A stretch of 64,000 nt of DNA, taken from NCBI RefSeq assembly GCF_026914265.1, contig NC_069135.1:15926406-15990405 (forward strand), given 5' to 3'. The stretch is from Mya arenaria. Its lineage: Eukaryota > Mollusca > Bivalvia > Myida > Myidae. The stretch's first letter is position 1, and the number at the start of each line of letters is the position of its first letter. Positions 25,401 to 36,700 of this stretch are shown here, one piece after another. The translations under genes and the position numbers were made by a program. The notes beneath the pieces were generated by a model, which saw only the letters and a list, made by a program, of their open reading frames with translations, made no database searches and was not told the origin of the DNA.

Positions 25401-27420
25401 TGTTGGGTAATGTGGGTTACAGGAGTGTTGGATAATGTTGGTTACAGGAGTGTTGGGTAATATGGGTTACAGGAGTGTTGGATAATGTTGGTTACAGGAG
25501 TATTGGGTAATGTGGGTTACAGGAGTGTTGGGTTATGTGCGTTACAAGAGTATTGGGTTATGTGGGTTACAGGAGTGTTGGGTTTTGTGCGTTACAGGAG
25601 TGTTGGGTAATGTTGGTTACAGGAGTGTTGGATAATGTGGGTTACAGGAGTGTTGGGTAATGTGCGTTACAGGAGTGTTGGGTAATGTGGGTTACAGGAG
25701 TGTTGGATTATGTGGGTTACAGGAGTGTTGGGTAATGTGGGTTACAGGAGTGTTGGGTAATATGGGTTACAGGAGTGTTAGATAATATGGGTTACAGGAG
25801 TGTTGGGTAATGTGGGTTGCAAGAGTGTTGGGTAATGTGGGTTACAGGGGTGTTGGGTTATGTGAGTTACAGGAGTGTTGGATTATGTGCGTTACAGGTG
25901 TGTTTGTTTGTGTGGGTTGCAGGAGTGTTGGGTTGTGTGGGTTACAGGAGTGTTGGGTAATGCGGGTTACAGGAGTGTTGGGTTGTGTGGGTTACAGGAG
26001 TGTTGAATTGTGTGCGTTACAGGAGTGTTGGGTAATGCGGGTTACAGGAGTGTTGGGTTATGTGCGTTACAGGATTGTTGGCTAATGCGGGTTACAGGAG
26101 TGTTGGGTAATATGGGTTACAGGAGTGTTGGAGAATATGGGTTACAGGAGTGTTGGGTAATGTGGGTTTCAGGAGTGTTGGGTAATGTGGGTTACAAGAG
26201 TGTTGGGTTGTGTGCGTTACAGGAGTGTTGGGTTATATGCGTTACAGGAGTGTCGGATAATATGGGTTACAGGAGTGTTGGATAATGTTGGTTACAGGAG
26301 TGTTGGGTAATGTGGGTTACAGGAGTGTTGGGTAATGTGGGTTACAGGAGTGTTGGGTAATATGCGTTACAGGAGTGTTGGATAATGTTGGTTACAGGAG
26401 TGTTGGATAATGTGGGTTACAGGAGTGTTGGGTAATGTGGGTTACAGGAATGTTGGATAATGTGGGTTACAGGAGTGTTGGGTAATGTGGGTTACAGGAG
26501 TGTTGGGTAATGTGGTTTGCAGGAGTGTTGGATAATGTGGGTTACAGGAGTGTTGGGTAATGTGGGTTACAGGAATGTTGGATAATGTGGGTTACAGGAG
26601 TGTTGGGTAATGTTGGTTACAGGAGTGTTGGATAATGTGGGTTACAGGAGTGTTGGGTAATGTGGGTTACAGGAATGTTGGATAATGTGGGTTACAGGAG
26701 TGTTGGGTAATGTGGTTTGCAGGAGTGTTGGATAATGTGGGTTACAGGAGTGTTGGGTAATGTGGGTTGCAGGAGTGTTGGGTAATGTGGGTTACAGGAG
26801 TGTTGGGTAATGTGGGTTACATGAGTGTTGGGTAATGTGGGTTACAGGCGTGTTGGGCTATGTGCGTTACAGGAGTGTTGGATAATGTGGGTTACAGGAG
26901 TGTTGGGTAATATGGGTTACAGGAGTGTTGGATAATGTGGGTTGCAGGAGTGTTGGGTAATGTGGGTTACAGGAGTGTTGGGTAATGTGGGTTACAGGAG
27001 TGTTGGATAATGTGGGTTACAGGAGTGTTGGGTAATGTGGGTTACAGGAGTGTTGGGTAATGTGGGTTACAGGAGTGTTGGGTAATGTGGGTTACAGGAG
27101 TGTTGGATAATGTGGGTTACATGAATGTTGGGTTATGTAGGTAACAGAAGTGTTTGTTTGTGTGCGTTACAGGAGTGTTGCGTTATGTAGGTAACAGAAG
27201 TGTTTGTTTGTGTGCGTTATAGGAGTGTTGAGTTATGTAGGTAACAGAAGTGTTTGTTAGAGGAATGTTAGGTAAAGTGGGTTACTGGAGTGTTGGGTTG
27301 TGTGGGTAACAGGAATGTTGGGTGGGTAACAGAAGTGCTGGGTTGTGTAGGTTACAGGAGTGTTGAGTTGTGTGGGTTACAGATAACTTGGGGTTTGTTA
27401 GTTACATAATTGTTGGATGA
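22446..27420. repeat. 25-bp G/T-rich minisatellite, about 195 copies
   Basis: Unit: AGGAGTGTTGGGTAATGTGG followed by GTTAC. The plus strand is G/T-rich with two GGG tracts per unit, and many units contain GGGTTA, a permutation of the TTAGGG telomere repeat. Both edges (22446-22620 and 27120-27420) hold diverged units. A 'gtttgtttgtgtgcg' unit variant recurs near the left and right ends, while the centre is homogeneous. Confidence 0.95.
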
Positions 27421-28089
27421 TGTGGGCCACAGAAACCACTAAACAATCTTCGATGGATTCTATAGTCATTTAGCCAATTTGCACGCGAAACAACACTGGT
27501 TTCTAGTGTTATTCGACCCACCCCCACCCCAGCACCATCAATGGGATGAACGTTTCACTTGTGTCAGTTAGAAAAAATGTTTCTTATTAGAAAAATATAA
27601 TTAGTTGAATGTAACCATAATGTAGCTTATAAATGACCATATCAGGTGTTCAAACAATGCGGTAATATTGTTAAAAAGGAAAAAAAGATAATAAAGTAGA
27701 TTCAGCATGTTCAGCAAGTTTTATTTCTGAGATTATATAACCATTTTCATGCTCTGCCATGCGTTAAATAAGGCGTGTAACTCTTGAGTAGTCTTTTCCG
27801 AGTTGGTGTCATACAAATACTTGAACAAAATAAAGAATGCAGAAGACGACATTCGGGGAAAAACTCATGAGTATGATAAATTAGTGTGATTTTCTAAAGA
27901 TGAAGCAGCTATAATCAAATGTTTGTCTTAATTACACAGCAAAAAACAACAACATTCTGCTGGTTTCTATTATCTAAATAGAGCAATAATGTACAGGTCT
28001 AGTGTCAATGTGAACCTACAGCGGTAGAAAGTTGCTATAAAACAGAATTCAATATATATTTTTTCTGCGCTCTAAATACGACAATATCA
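27421..28089. other. intergenic, nothing recognised
   Basis: Unique-looking AT-rich DNA to the right of the 25-bp array. No coding signal. Confidence 0.5.
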
Positions 28090-28360
28090 CACGTAAAGTA
28101 TAGCAAAAATACACTACAGATAAGAGATTTCTTATGAACAGAATTCGTCTTGTCATTTCAGGTCGTCACGTTTTCGCTGTTGTTTTTTTTTTACTTTTAA
28201 AGCTTGCGGATCATTATTTCCGTATAAGATGTCATGTATTCCCGAATGAATGGGGAAACGATGCTATCTTGGAGGAAACCAAAAACATGCGAGGAATTAA
28301 TAATAACAGGAGGTTTTCTTGCACATATCCTTGTAAAAACCTGCCAATTTCTCGATTACT
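28090..28360 (+). repeat. dispersed repeat, inverted partner of 20398-20640
   Basis: See the entry at 20398. Similarity is roughly two thirds over about 240 bases, with a fully conserved 20-base block (ACACTACAGATAAGAGATTT). Confidence 0.8.
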
Positions 28361-28709
28361 TTAATGAAATTATTTACCTCTGGTCATGTTTTGCACCACA
28401 AACCAGTGTTGTCCTGTCCCTTACCAACGTTACCTCCACCACTTTACTTCGTAACGATAGGTCATGAGTGTATATGCGGTTCATGTTGAAATCAGATATG
28501 TATTGACCAAGGCTTTTCTTTAGCATTTTCTTATTTTTTATTTCTTATTTCTTATTTCTAAAATATGGAACATATACGAATAGCACTGATATACCTTCAA
28601 ATACAATAACGTTGATTTATTTTAAAACGACAAACGGATTTATAAACCTATTCTGCATAGATTACGACAAACGCTAACACCGAAATAGAATCAAACTAAA
28701 TTGTAACGA

Positions 28710-29825
28710 TTAGCCAAAGAAAGGTCTAATTCTACTTGCGCCTGTCCGTAAGTAGCCATCATGTTTCCGTTTAACAGTTTCACAAACGTCATTCTTTTCC
28801 CCAAATGGGTACAGCATCGCACAAATGTCCAGGCATTTATCCATAGTCAGCAATGAAATCGCTTCAAGTGAAACACCATTATGTTTAGAGTGTCCGCGTT
28901 TCGGAGAAATCGTATTTGACAACAGTCCGATTATCTTATCACCGCCGACTGCACTGCTCGTGTACACGGCGGAACCGGAATTTCCGGTCGTGGATTCACA
29001 GTTTCTTAGAGCCACGTTACCTCCCAATAATAGCAAGTGTCCTTCAGCGTAGCACTGAGAGCGACGAAGCAATGTTTCTTTTCCAGATGCGAACCCTAAG
29101 AATTGCATATCGGAGTTTATGTTCCTCGTCGTCGGCAATGCAAGTTGCATAAAGGTGTCCCTACCTCCGACGGGAAGATCTAGCTGAATGACCGCATAGT
29201 CGTACGCTCCTCGTATCAAGTCGGGCATAAACTGGAGTTTGAGCCACTTAAGAGGAACGTTGATTTTTAGAATATAATGTATGCGGTAACCTACTTTGTT
29301 CGGGACCTCCACTTTCAACATTTCCATATTGTTCTTGAAACCGAACCCATCGTGAACACAATGTGCGGCAGTAAGAACGTGCTTGGGTGTCAGCAGAGTT
29401 CCCGTGCACCCGGAAGACAACTTCACCACATTATAGCTAGGGTATCTGCCCATCTCAAACGGCGACACGTATGAATGTTCATTTTCAGTCGGAGCGAAAT
29501 ATCTCTTCGTTTTTCGCTCTTTTCGAACTTCGTGTAAATGACCTAACTGATATATTCTTCTGAGCGTGTTCAAGTTCTTGAGCGGTAAACTCCCGACAAC
29601 TGACCGTTTTCTGAGCATCCGAAAACGGTACGGGTTGACATTGAACGATATATACCCGGGTTCCTCAGTGTCCTCGTCGAGAAAATTGTTAGCTTTGACG
29701 TCGGAAGGAGTCAAGGTTTCGAAATATTCTTCTAACGCCGTATGATTGTTTAGAGGTGTAATACTGATGGCGTTTGACAATGCCACTAAATGGATCAGCA
29801 GGGCGGCTTTCATTGTGTTGCTCAT
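28710..29825 (-). CDS. secreted trypsin-like serine protease, PRSS23-like
   Basis: One 371-residue coding exon. Residues 1-20 form a signal peptide (MKAALLIHLVALSNA). A pro-region follows with a dibasic KTKR site at 105-108 where furin-type cleavage is plausible. The S1-like domain has CTGTLLTPKHVLTAAHCVHDG-type sequence around His155, AYDYAVIQL with Asp209, and STTGNSGSAVY with Ser283, so the catalytic triad is complete. The serine motif is GNSGS, not GDSGG, and the CTGTL-KHVLTAAHC-HDG block is the PRSS23/PRSS35 signature. An acceptor (TTTTTCAG) lies three bases before the ATG, and a matching donor (TAG|GTAAGAG, exon end about 30118) suggests a short non-coding first exon. A poly(A) signal candidate (AATAAA, minus) is at 28621-28616. 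Substrate specificity cannot be read. PRSS23 relatives are secreted; the exact orthology is uncertain. Confidence 0.85.
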   Translation of the reverse strand: MSNTMKAALLIHLVALSNAISITPLNNHTALEEYFETLTPSDVKANNFLDEDTEEPGYISFNVNPYRFRMLRKRSVVGSLPLKNLNTLRRIYQLGHLHEVRKERKTKRYFAPTENEHSYVSPFEMGRYPSYNVVKLSSGCTGTLLTPKHVLTAAHCVHDGFGFKNNMEMLKVEVPNKVGYRIHYILKINVPLKWLKLQFMPDLIRGAYDYAVIQLDLPVGGRDTFMQLALPTTRNINSDMQFLGFASGKETLLRRSQCYAEGHLLLLGGNVALRNCESTTGNSGSAVYTSSAVGGDKIIGLLSNTISPKRGHSKHNGVSLEAISLLTMDKCLDICAMLYPFGEKNDVCETVKRKHDGYLRTGASRIRPFFG

Positions 29826-30118
29826 TCTCTGAAAAACAAAGAAACAGCATTTACTTTTGGTCTAAAATTGTAAAATGTATAACAATACTTACTTTAATAA
29901 TTTTGCTTTAAAATTAAAAGCTGCTATCTGCACAAAACATCAAACTCGACTTACTTTAAAAATAATTAATACATGCATTTTAATAAGAAAAATCAATTAC
30001 CTTGCTTCTAGTCATAAGAGATAATTTACATAATGTTGATATAATTATCATGAAGCATTATAATGCAATAAGATAAGATAAATTCATTCAATCCTCCCCA
30101 GATACAGCGACTCTTACC

Positions 30119-30840
30119 TAGAGTGAGAGACCGCAAAATCCGCGCATAAATATTGAGCGTCATGAAATGATATTCGTTAACGATTTCATTATAACATTAC
30201 GGACATAACATTATAGACACAATATCTCAGTGATGTCGCTATATATAGGAATTGCCATGTCATAATTGGCGAGATTGTGCCATTTAAGGCATCGTTGTAC
30301 GAAACAACGATGAATCAAAGGCGGTGCAAAACTGGCAACTAAGACAGAAATATTTCCTGTAACAGAAGTGTGGTATGTTTTTTCACTGTCGAAACAAACG
30401 CCATGTCGCCTTGCACGAAATCTTCCCATTAAATTCTAATTAAAGAAAACTCTGTATATGGTTTAATCTTTCGCGCCTCTAATGTTGCAAATGAAATAAT
30501 TTAAATAAAGAAATAATGATCGTAATTTAAACTAAATTACGGGTTGGGATGGGATTTTATTCATTTAATGATATTTAGCGGATTTATGAATGTTGCATTA
30601 CAAGTTAACATCTAAAACATGTTATGTACTTTTTTATAATTGGAGATTTCCTGGGTTTTTTCTGACACTGAATATTCGTCAACATTACAAATTTCATGAC
30701 TTCCATTGGTATATTGGTTGAGGACCTCTTTGAAATGGAGATTTTCTTGAAAAATTTAAGAAATTCTAAATATGTTGGGGTGAAAGTAAAGCCTCGATAT
30801 AAAAATAAGTATGATAGGAATGATAATTCATGCCTATTTA
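30119..30840. other. upstream region of the PRSS23-like gene
   Basis: It contains the probable 5' UTR exon and promoter of the protease: on the minus strand a TATTTATG box lies near 30150, about 35 bases before the candidate first donor. The rest shows nothing recognisable. Confidence 0.4.
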
Positions 30841-31190
30841 AAAGCTGCACTCTTACAGATTAACCGTTTGACGACTTTTTAATGAAAAAAATTGTCCTGG
30901 AACGAGCCAACTTTTGCGTAAATATCTGAAAACCAATGATATATATAAGACTCTGACAAAAGATCAGATCGCAGATTTTCAGATTTCCGTTCGAAAAGTA
31001 ATTCTTTATGGCTAAAAGCGTTACTAACGGTTTAATTAAAATGCATGAAACATCAATTTTTGAACTTTCATATGAAAATCCGCGATCTGATTTTTGTCAG
31101 CAGTCTTATATCATTTCTTTGCATTTTCGCATAAATTGGCCAAGACAAAAAAAGTTGTCAAAATGTACAATCTGTGAGGGTGCAGTTCTA
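30841..31190. mobile_element. long fold-back MITE, about 350 bp
   Basis: The left arm begins AAAGCTGCACTCTTACAGAT and the reverse complement of the right arm begins TAGAACTGCACCCTCACAGA. Both arms then share GACAACTTTTT, GGCCAATTT-TGCG, ATATAAGACT-CTGACAAAA and GATCAGATCGC-GATTTTC over about 150 bases. The centre is near 31018 (GTTACTAAC). Non-coding; similar palindromic elements are abundant in bivalves. Confidence 0.88.
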
Positions 31191-32354
31191 AGAACGGATT
31201 CTCAACCCAAATATATCGTATACTCAGTTAAATCCACGAAATAACAGTCACTGTTCCAAAATTCACCCTCTTAGAAAATGATGAAATATCTAGAAATAAA
31301 TCCCATAAAGATGCTTATGATTAAATTCAAAATATGTTACCTGTTTTTATTTCTATAAAAGTGAACAGGTAGCTTTCTTTAAACGAGTGTTAAAACATTT
31401 TATCGAGTTGCAGAAAGGGAACAAATGGCACAACCTTGTGCAAGTTGTGTATTGATGATAAAATGCTTATTATCAGAGAAAACGTGTTCTATTTTGTATC
31501 ATTTCTATGAAACATGTTCATACTGGAATTGCTAAACAAAGACTTTAACTGATACTCGTATTTAAAATCAATACAATGCACATGTATACATAAATTTTAA
31601 ATGATAAACCTTTAATAATTTGTCGAAAATATTAGTTACTGACAACAAGATTGTAGCCGGGAAATTAATAGCTGAAAACGCGCAAATATTAAATTACTGG
31701 TGAGTCCTTAAATATTTACAGTGATCAACTACCGTCTCATAAGGTAAAAATACCGTGTTTTCTGCACCTTTCTTCCAAATCAAACACAGTATCCTTCATA
31801 CGTCATAAGAACCATTGTTTTCGATATTTATTCATTCCTTTCGATAAATTAATGCAGTTGTATTGAATGTGGTACATCTTATTAGGGAGTAAGATTAAAC
31901 AGTTTGGGCGAATTATTGATACGGGCGAAAACGTGATCCCTAACCAGAAAATGGTCTTATCGGGTTGTTTTTTTATTCAAAGTACAATCTCGACCTAGAT
32001 TCGTCCGGTTATTTATAAAAAAAATCAAACGTAATCAAATTAAAATGCATAAGCAATAGTGATTTTTACATGAAATAAACCATCCACAATTTTTGCCAAA
32101 AAATGCTTGTGATATAGTTGCATTTTAAAGTTACAAAATCTTAATTCTATACTTTTTTTATTTTAAGACAGAGCTGTTTATATGAGCTTTATGTTAAGAA
32201 ACAAATGAATAAATTTGCTATATAATCATAGTAAAAATTTGTTTTACAGCCTCCCTTTTATATCATATAGTAGAGTTATTATGGGTTTTAAAAAAAAATC
32301 CATGCAAAAGTAAGTAATTGTTAATCAATACACAGAAGATAATTGTTTGTTTTC
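31191..32354. other. intergenic, nothing recognised
   Basis: Strongly AT-rich. No coding exon or clear repeat. Confidence 0.5.
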
Positions 32355-32660
32355 GTGTAAGATCGTGATATATTTCACCGAGTGAGCATCAGAAGCTATA
32401 TTTCACGAGTGGCGTATTTTAATTGGATTATTTACTGTTGGTGTTAACGAGTTGGAGTATGTAGCGATACTTTACTGAAATAAATACAAACAATCATTTG
32501 CTTTTATGCTTCAAAGGGAAACAGCATAACAAGGCAATGTCAGATTTTCAGAAAAGTACACGAAATTGTACGCGAACGTAACGTCATTTCGAAAACGACG
32601 TCGATGAAATTGTGTTCCAGCCCAGGGCGCGTTAATGTTTGATTTGGAAATAAGAGCGCG
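32355..32660 (+). repeat. dispersed repeat, inverted partner of 42360-42590
   Basis: Shares with the reverse complement of 42360-42590, in the same order: GTGTAAGAT, TTCACCGAGTGAGCA / TTTACCGAGTGAGCA, a GAGTGGC block, TTTTCAGAAAAG, an AAATTGTA-GCG block, ACGTCATTTC-type sequence and TGTGTTCCAGCCC. The two copies lie either side of the MARCH gene in opposite orientation. Confidence 0.75.
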
Positions 32661-33317
32661 CAAAAAATCAATACAGTGAAAAATATTAATATGTTATTTC
32701 ATTCAACCAACTGACATGGATGTTGGTTTCTAAAATGCAAAAAAAAAACAGCTTTGCATCCTAATGATGGATGGCTTACTTTACGCAAAGAACTGATTTG
32801 AGATATTAAATGAATACCAGCCGTGCACAACAATACCGATGAGAAGAGAAAAAAATCACTGATTAGGCTGAAACAATAACAAGCGTCATTATTGATGACA
32901 ATTGTATTTCATATCTAAAACTGGTGATCACTATGCCATGCATGTACAAGCTTTGACCGACTGACAGACTTTCCGGGAGCATGGTAGGGCTTCATTTAGC
33001 CGAAACTCCAATTACATTATTACTTCGGTGACCGCTCTCACGTCAAATACCGGCGAACACCCAAACAATCCCTCTCATGCAGGGAAAAGATAATAATTAT
33101 CCGACGGCATTTACCACTGGGCTTGCTATGTATCACTGTCAACTCCCCCGCAAATGATATAAAGCCGAACACGCATTATTGGCAGAAATTGAGGATTCCT
33201 TAATAAGTTAGATTCACAAAATACGTATATCCGCAAAATATGCTTGCGAAGCCATTTGGCACTCGAAACTATTTGGTAATGGCAAGCGAAATTTAAGTGC
33301 ATAACCACAGCTGGTGT

Positions 33318-33337
33318 CATCATCATCTTCGTCATTG

Positions 33338-33404
<67 letters not shown>

Positions 33405-33405
33405 T

Positions 33406-33482
<77 letters not shown>
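33318..33482. repeat. (TCA)n microsatellite, about 50 units
   Basis: Nearly pure trinucleotide run with one TTA interruption near 33404. It lies about 220 bases upstream of the first MARCH coding exon, so it may sit in its promoter or 5' UTR. Confidence 0.95.
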
Positions 33483-33700
33483 TCTGACAATGAACATTTC
33501 CAAGTCCATCAAAATCATCCTCTGCATCATTAAGTTGCATTCGTACCAAAATAAATGAATAAGATCACAATGATCTAACATACATATTGTTACGTTGCCT
33601 TTCGGAAAGAAAGTCGCAACGTTTGGCGGAATAAATGACGTCATAACGTTTTATCACCAAATTATACGCTGGGCGTTCTGAACAATGTCAACGAGGCAAT

Positions 33701-36700
33701 ATGCAGACTGATAGTATCGTCGAAGATGTAAACACTTCCGTTCCTAGCACTAGCAGTGAGGCAGAGAGAACGTCTAAAGTGGACTCCAGCAACATCTCTG
33801 AAGTAAGCAACATTTCTGATGTAAGCAAGTGTCTGTTATCTAGTTTTAATTACCAAAACTTTTCACTTTCATGGTTTAGTTCTCCCGTTGATAAAATGTT
33901 TTGGGCAGGAATGAGCGGTGGTGTTGGAGCGGCATTGTATTCTGTAACAGTAAGATGACATGAAGTAACATTTTAATGATTAAGCATGGACGGAGTGAGC
34001 GTTGTAAACGAGCCCTTCTTAATCATTAAATTATTTCTTCGGGTCATTTAACTGTCTAAGAATACTACCTCATTGGCTGACAAATTATCAAAGCAAAATC
34101 TGACGCGGGGAGTGTGTATAGGATGAATGGCAGTAGGCGGACATTTAAATACGCGCGAAGGTTGAAATTCTTAATGCAGTAAAGCCTAGTACTTAATGAC
34201 TTAAGTCACAGATTGTACTATCTGCAATTTCATTGGCTGAGTGTGTAGATTGTATTCTAATTAACATTATAGTTTAAGGACATACAGCTTGGGCTACTAT
34301 AATGCAGAATTTGAACTCGGGTAACTCCTAAATTGTTATTGTGGGGACCGCTGATTTGGCAGTATAACCATAACGTGGTTGAGGGTAAGTATTTATTCAG
34401 TTCAATGAAACACATATTGGATTAGAGGACTGAAATTTAATAATACGAATTCCACCAATAAATGGTTAACATTGTGGACAAGCACAGATTTTCTTTTGTG
34501 TGACCTTTACCTTTGTTCACATATAGCTTTCCTTGTCACGCACAATATGCGGAATGAGCATGCTATTGTTCGCATATGAGTTACCTTGTCTCACACATAA
34601 TGTGAAATGAGCATACCCTTTGTACGTACATAGCTAACGTCGCCACGAGCTGTATGTGGATTCAACATGTCCGTTGTTTACATATACCTTCTAACACGCT
34701 TTAAGCGAAATGAGCACGACCTTCGTTCTAACTTAGCTAATGTTTCCCCGTGCTGTATGCGGAATGAGCACGGCCTTTGTTGTAACATAGCTAACGTTGT
34801 CCCGTGCTGTATGCGGAATGAGCACGTCCTTTGTTCTAACTTAGCTAACGTTGTCCCGTGCTGTATGCGGAATGAGCACGGCCTTTGTTGTAACATAGCT
34901 AACGTTGTCCCGTGCTGTATGCGGAATGAGCACGTCCTTTGTTCTAACTTAGCTAACGTTGTCCCGTGCTGTTTGCGGAATGAGCACGGCCTTTGTTGTA
35001 ACATAGCTAACGTTGTCCCGTGCTGTATGCGGAATGAGCACGTCCTTTGTTCTAACTTAGCTAACGTTGTCCCGTGCTGTATGCGGAATGAGCACGGCCT
35101 TTGTTCTAACTTTGCTAATGTTTTCCCGTGCTGTGTGCGAAATGAGCTCAGCCTTCGTTCTAACTTAGCTAACGTTGTCCCGTGATGTATGCGGAATGAG
35201 CACGTCCTTTGTTCTAACTTAGCTAACGTTGTCCCGTGGTGTATGCGGAATGAGTAGTCCTTTGTTCTAACTTAGCTAACGTTGTCCCGTGCTGTATGCG
35301 GAATGAGCACGGCCTTTGTTGTAACATAGCTAACGTTGTCCCGTGCTGTATGCGGAATAAGCACGTCCTTTGTTATGCGGAATGAGCACGGCCTTTGTCC
35401 TAACTTAGCTAATGTTTTCCCGTGTTGTATGCGGAATGAGCACGGCCTTTGTTCTAACTTAGCTAACGTTGTCCCGTGCTGTATGCGGATTGAGCACGTC
35501 CTTTGATCTAACATAGCTAACGTTGTCCCGTGCTGTATGCGAAAAGAGCACGTCCTTTGTTCAAACAAAGCTAACGGTGTCCCGTGCTGTATGCGGAATG
35601 AGCATGTCCTTTGTTCTAACATAGCTAACGATGTCCCGTAGTGCACGTCCTTTGTTCTAACATAGCTAACGTTGTCCCGTGGTGTATGCGGAATGAGCAC
35701 GTCCTTCGTTCTAACATAGCTAACGTTGTCCCGTGCTGTATGCGAAAAGAGCACGTCCTTTGTTCTAACATAGCTAACGTTGTCCCGTGCTGTATGCGGA
35801 ATGAGCACGTCCTTTGTTCTAACATAGCTAACGTTGTCCCGTGCTGTATGCGAAAAGAGCACGTCCTTTGTTCAAACAAAGCTATCAGTGTCCCGTGATG
35901 TATGCGGAATGAGCACGTCCATTGTTCTAACATAGCTAACGTTGTCCCGTGCTGTACGCGGAATGAGCATGTCCTTTGCTCTAACATAGCTAACGTTGTC
36001 CCGTGCTGTATGCGAAAAGAGCACGTCCTTTGTTTTAACATAGCTAACGTTGTCCCGTGATGTATGCAGAATGAGCATGTCCTTTGTTCTAACAAAGCTA
36101 ACGGTGTCCCGTGATGTACGCGGAATGAGCATGTCCTTTGCTCTAACATAGCTAACGTTGTCCCGTGATGTATGCGAAAAGAGCACGTCCATTGTTCTAA
36201 CATAGCTAACGTTGTCCCGTGCTGTACGCGGAATGAGCATGTCCTTTGCTCGAACATAGCTAACGTTGTCCCGTGCTGTATGCGAAAAGAGCACGTCCTT
36301 TGTTGTAACATAGCTAACGTTGTCCCGTGGTGTATGCGGAATGAGCATGTCCTTTGTTCTAACAAAGCTAACGGTGTCCCGTGATGTATGCGGAATGAGC
36401 ATGTCCTTTGTTCAAACATAGCTGACGATGTGCCGTGGTGTATGCGGAATGAGCATGTCCTTTGTTCTAACATAGCTAACGATGTCCCGTGATGTATGCG
36501 GAATTAGCATGTCCTTTGTTGTAACATAGCTAACGTTGTCCAGTGCTGTATGCGAAAAGAGCACGTCCTTTGTTCTAACATAGCTAACGTTGTCCCGTGA
36601 TGTATGCGGAATGAGCATGTCCTTTGTTCTAACATAGCTTACGATGTCCCGTAGTGCACGTCCTTTGTTCTAACATAGCTGACGTTTTCCCGTGCTGTAT

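Noticed and set aside
23836-26285. Many 66-111-residue Cys/Val/Gly-rich frames in the 25-bp array
   Set aside because: Pure repeat translation, arising where local changes keep three 25-bp units (75 bases) in frame. No gene features.
33126-33644. Poly-Met, poly-Asp and poly-His frames
   Set aside because: Frames through the (TCA)n microsatellite.
33840-33958. Extension of MARCH exon 1 through the GT sites (WFSSPVDKMFWAGMSGG ...)
   Set aside because: It ends at a stop without domain support, and the earlier GTAAGC donors match the phase of exon 2. An alternative transcript cannot be excluded.
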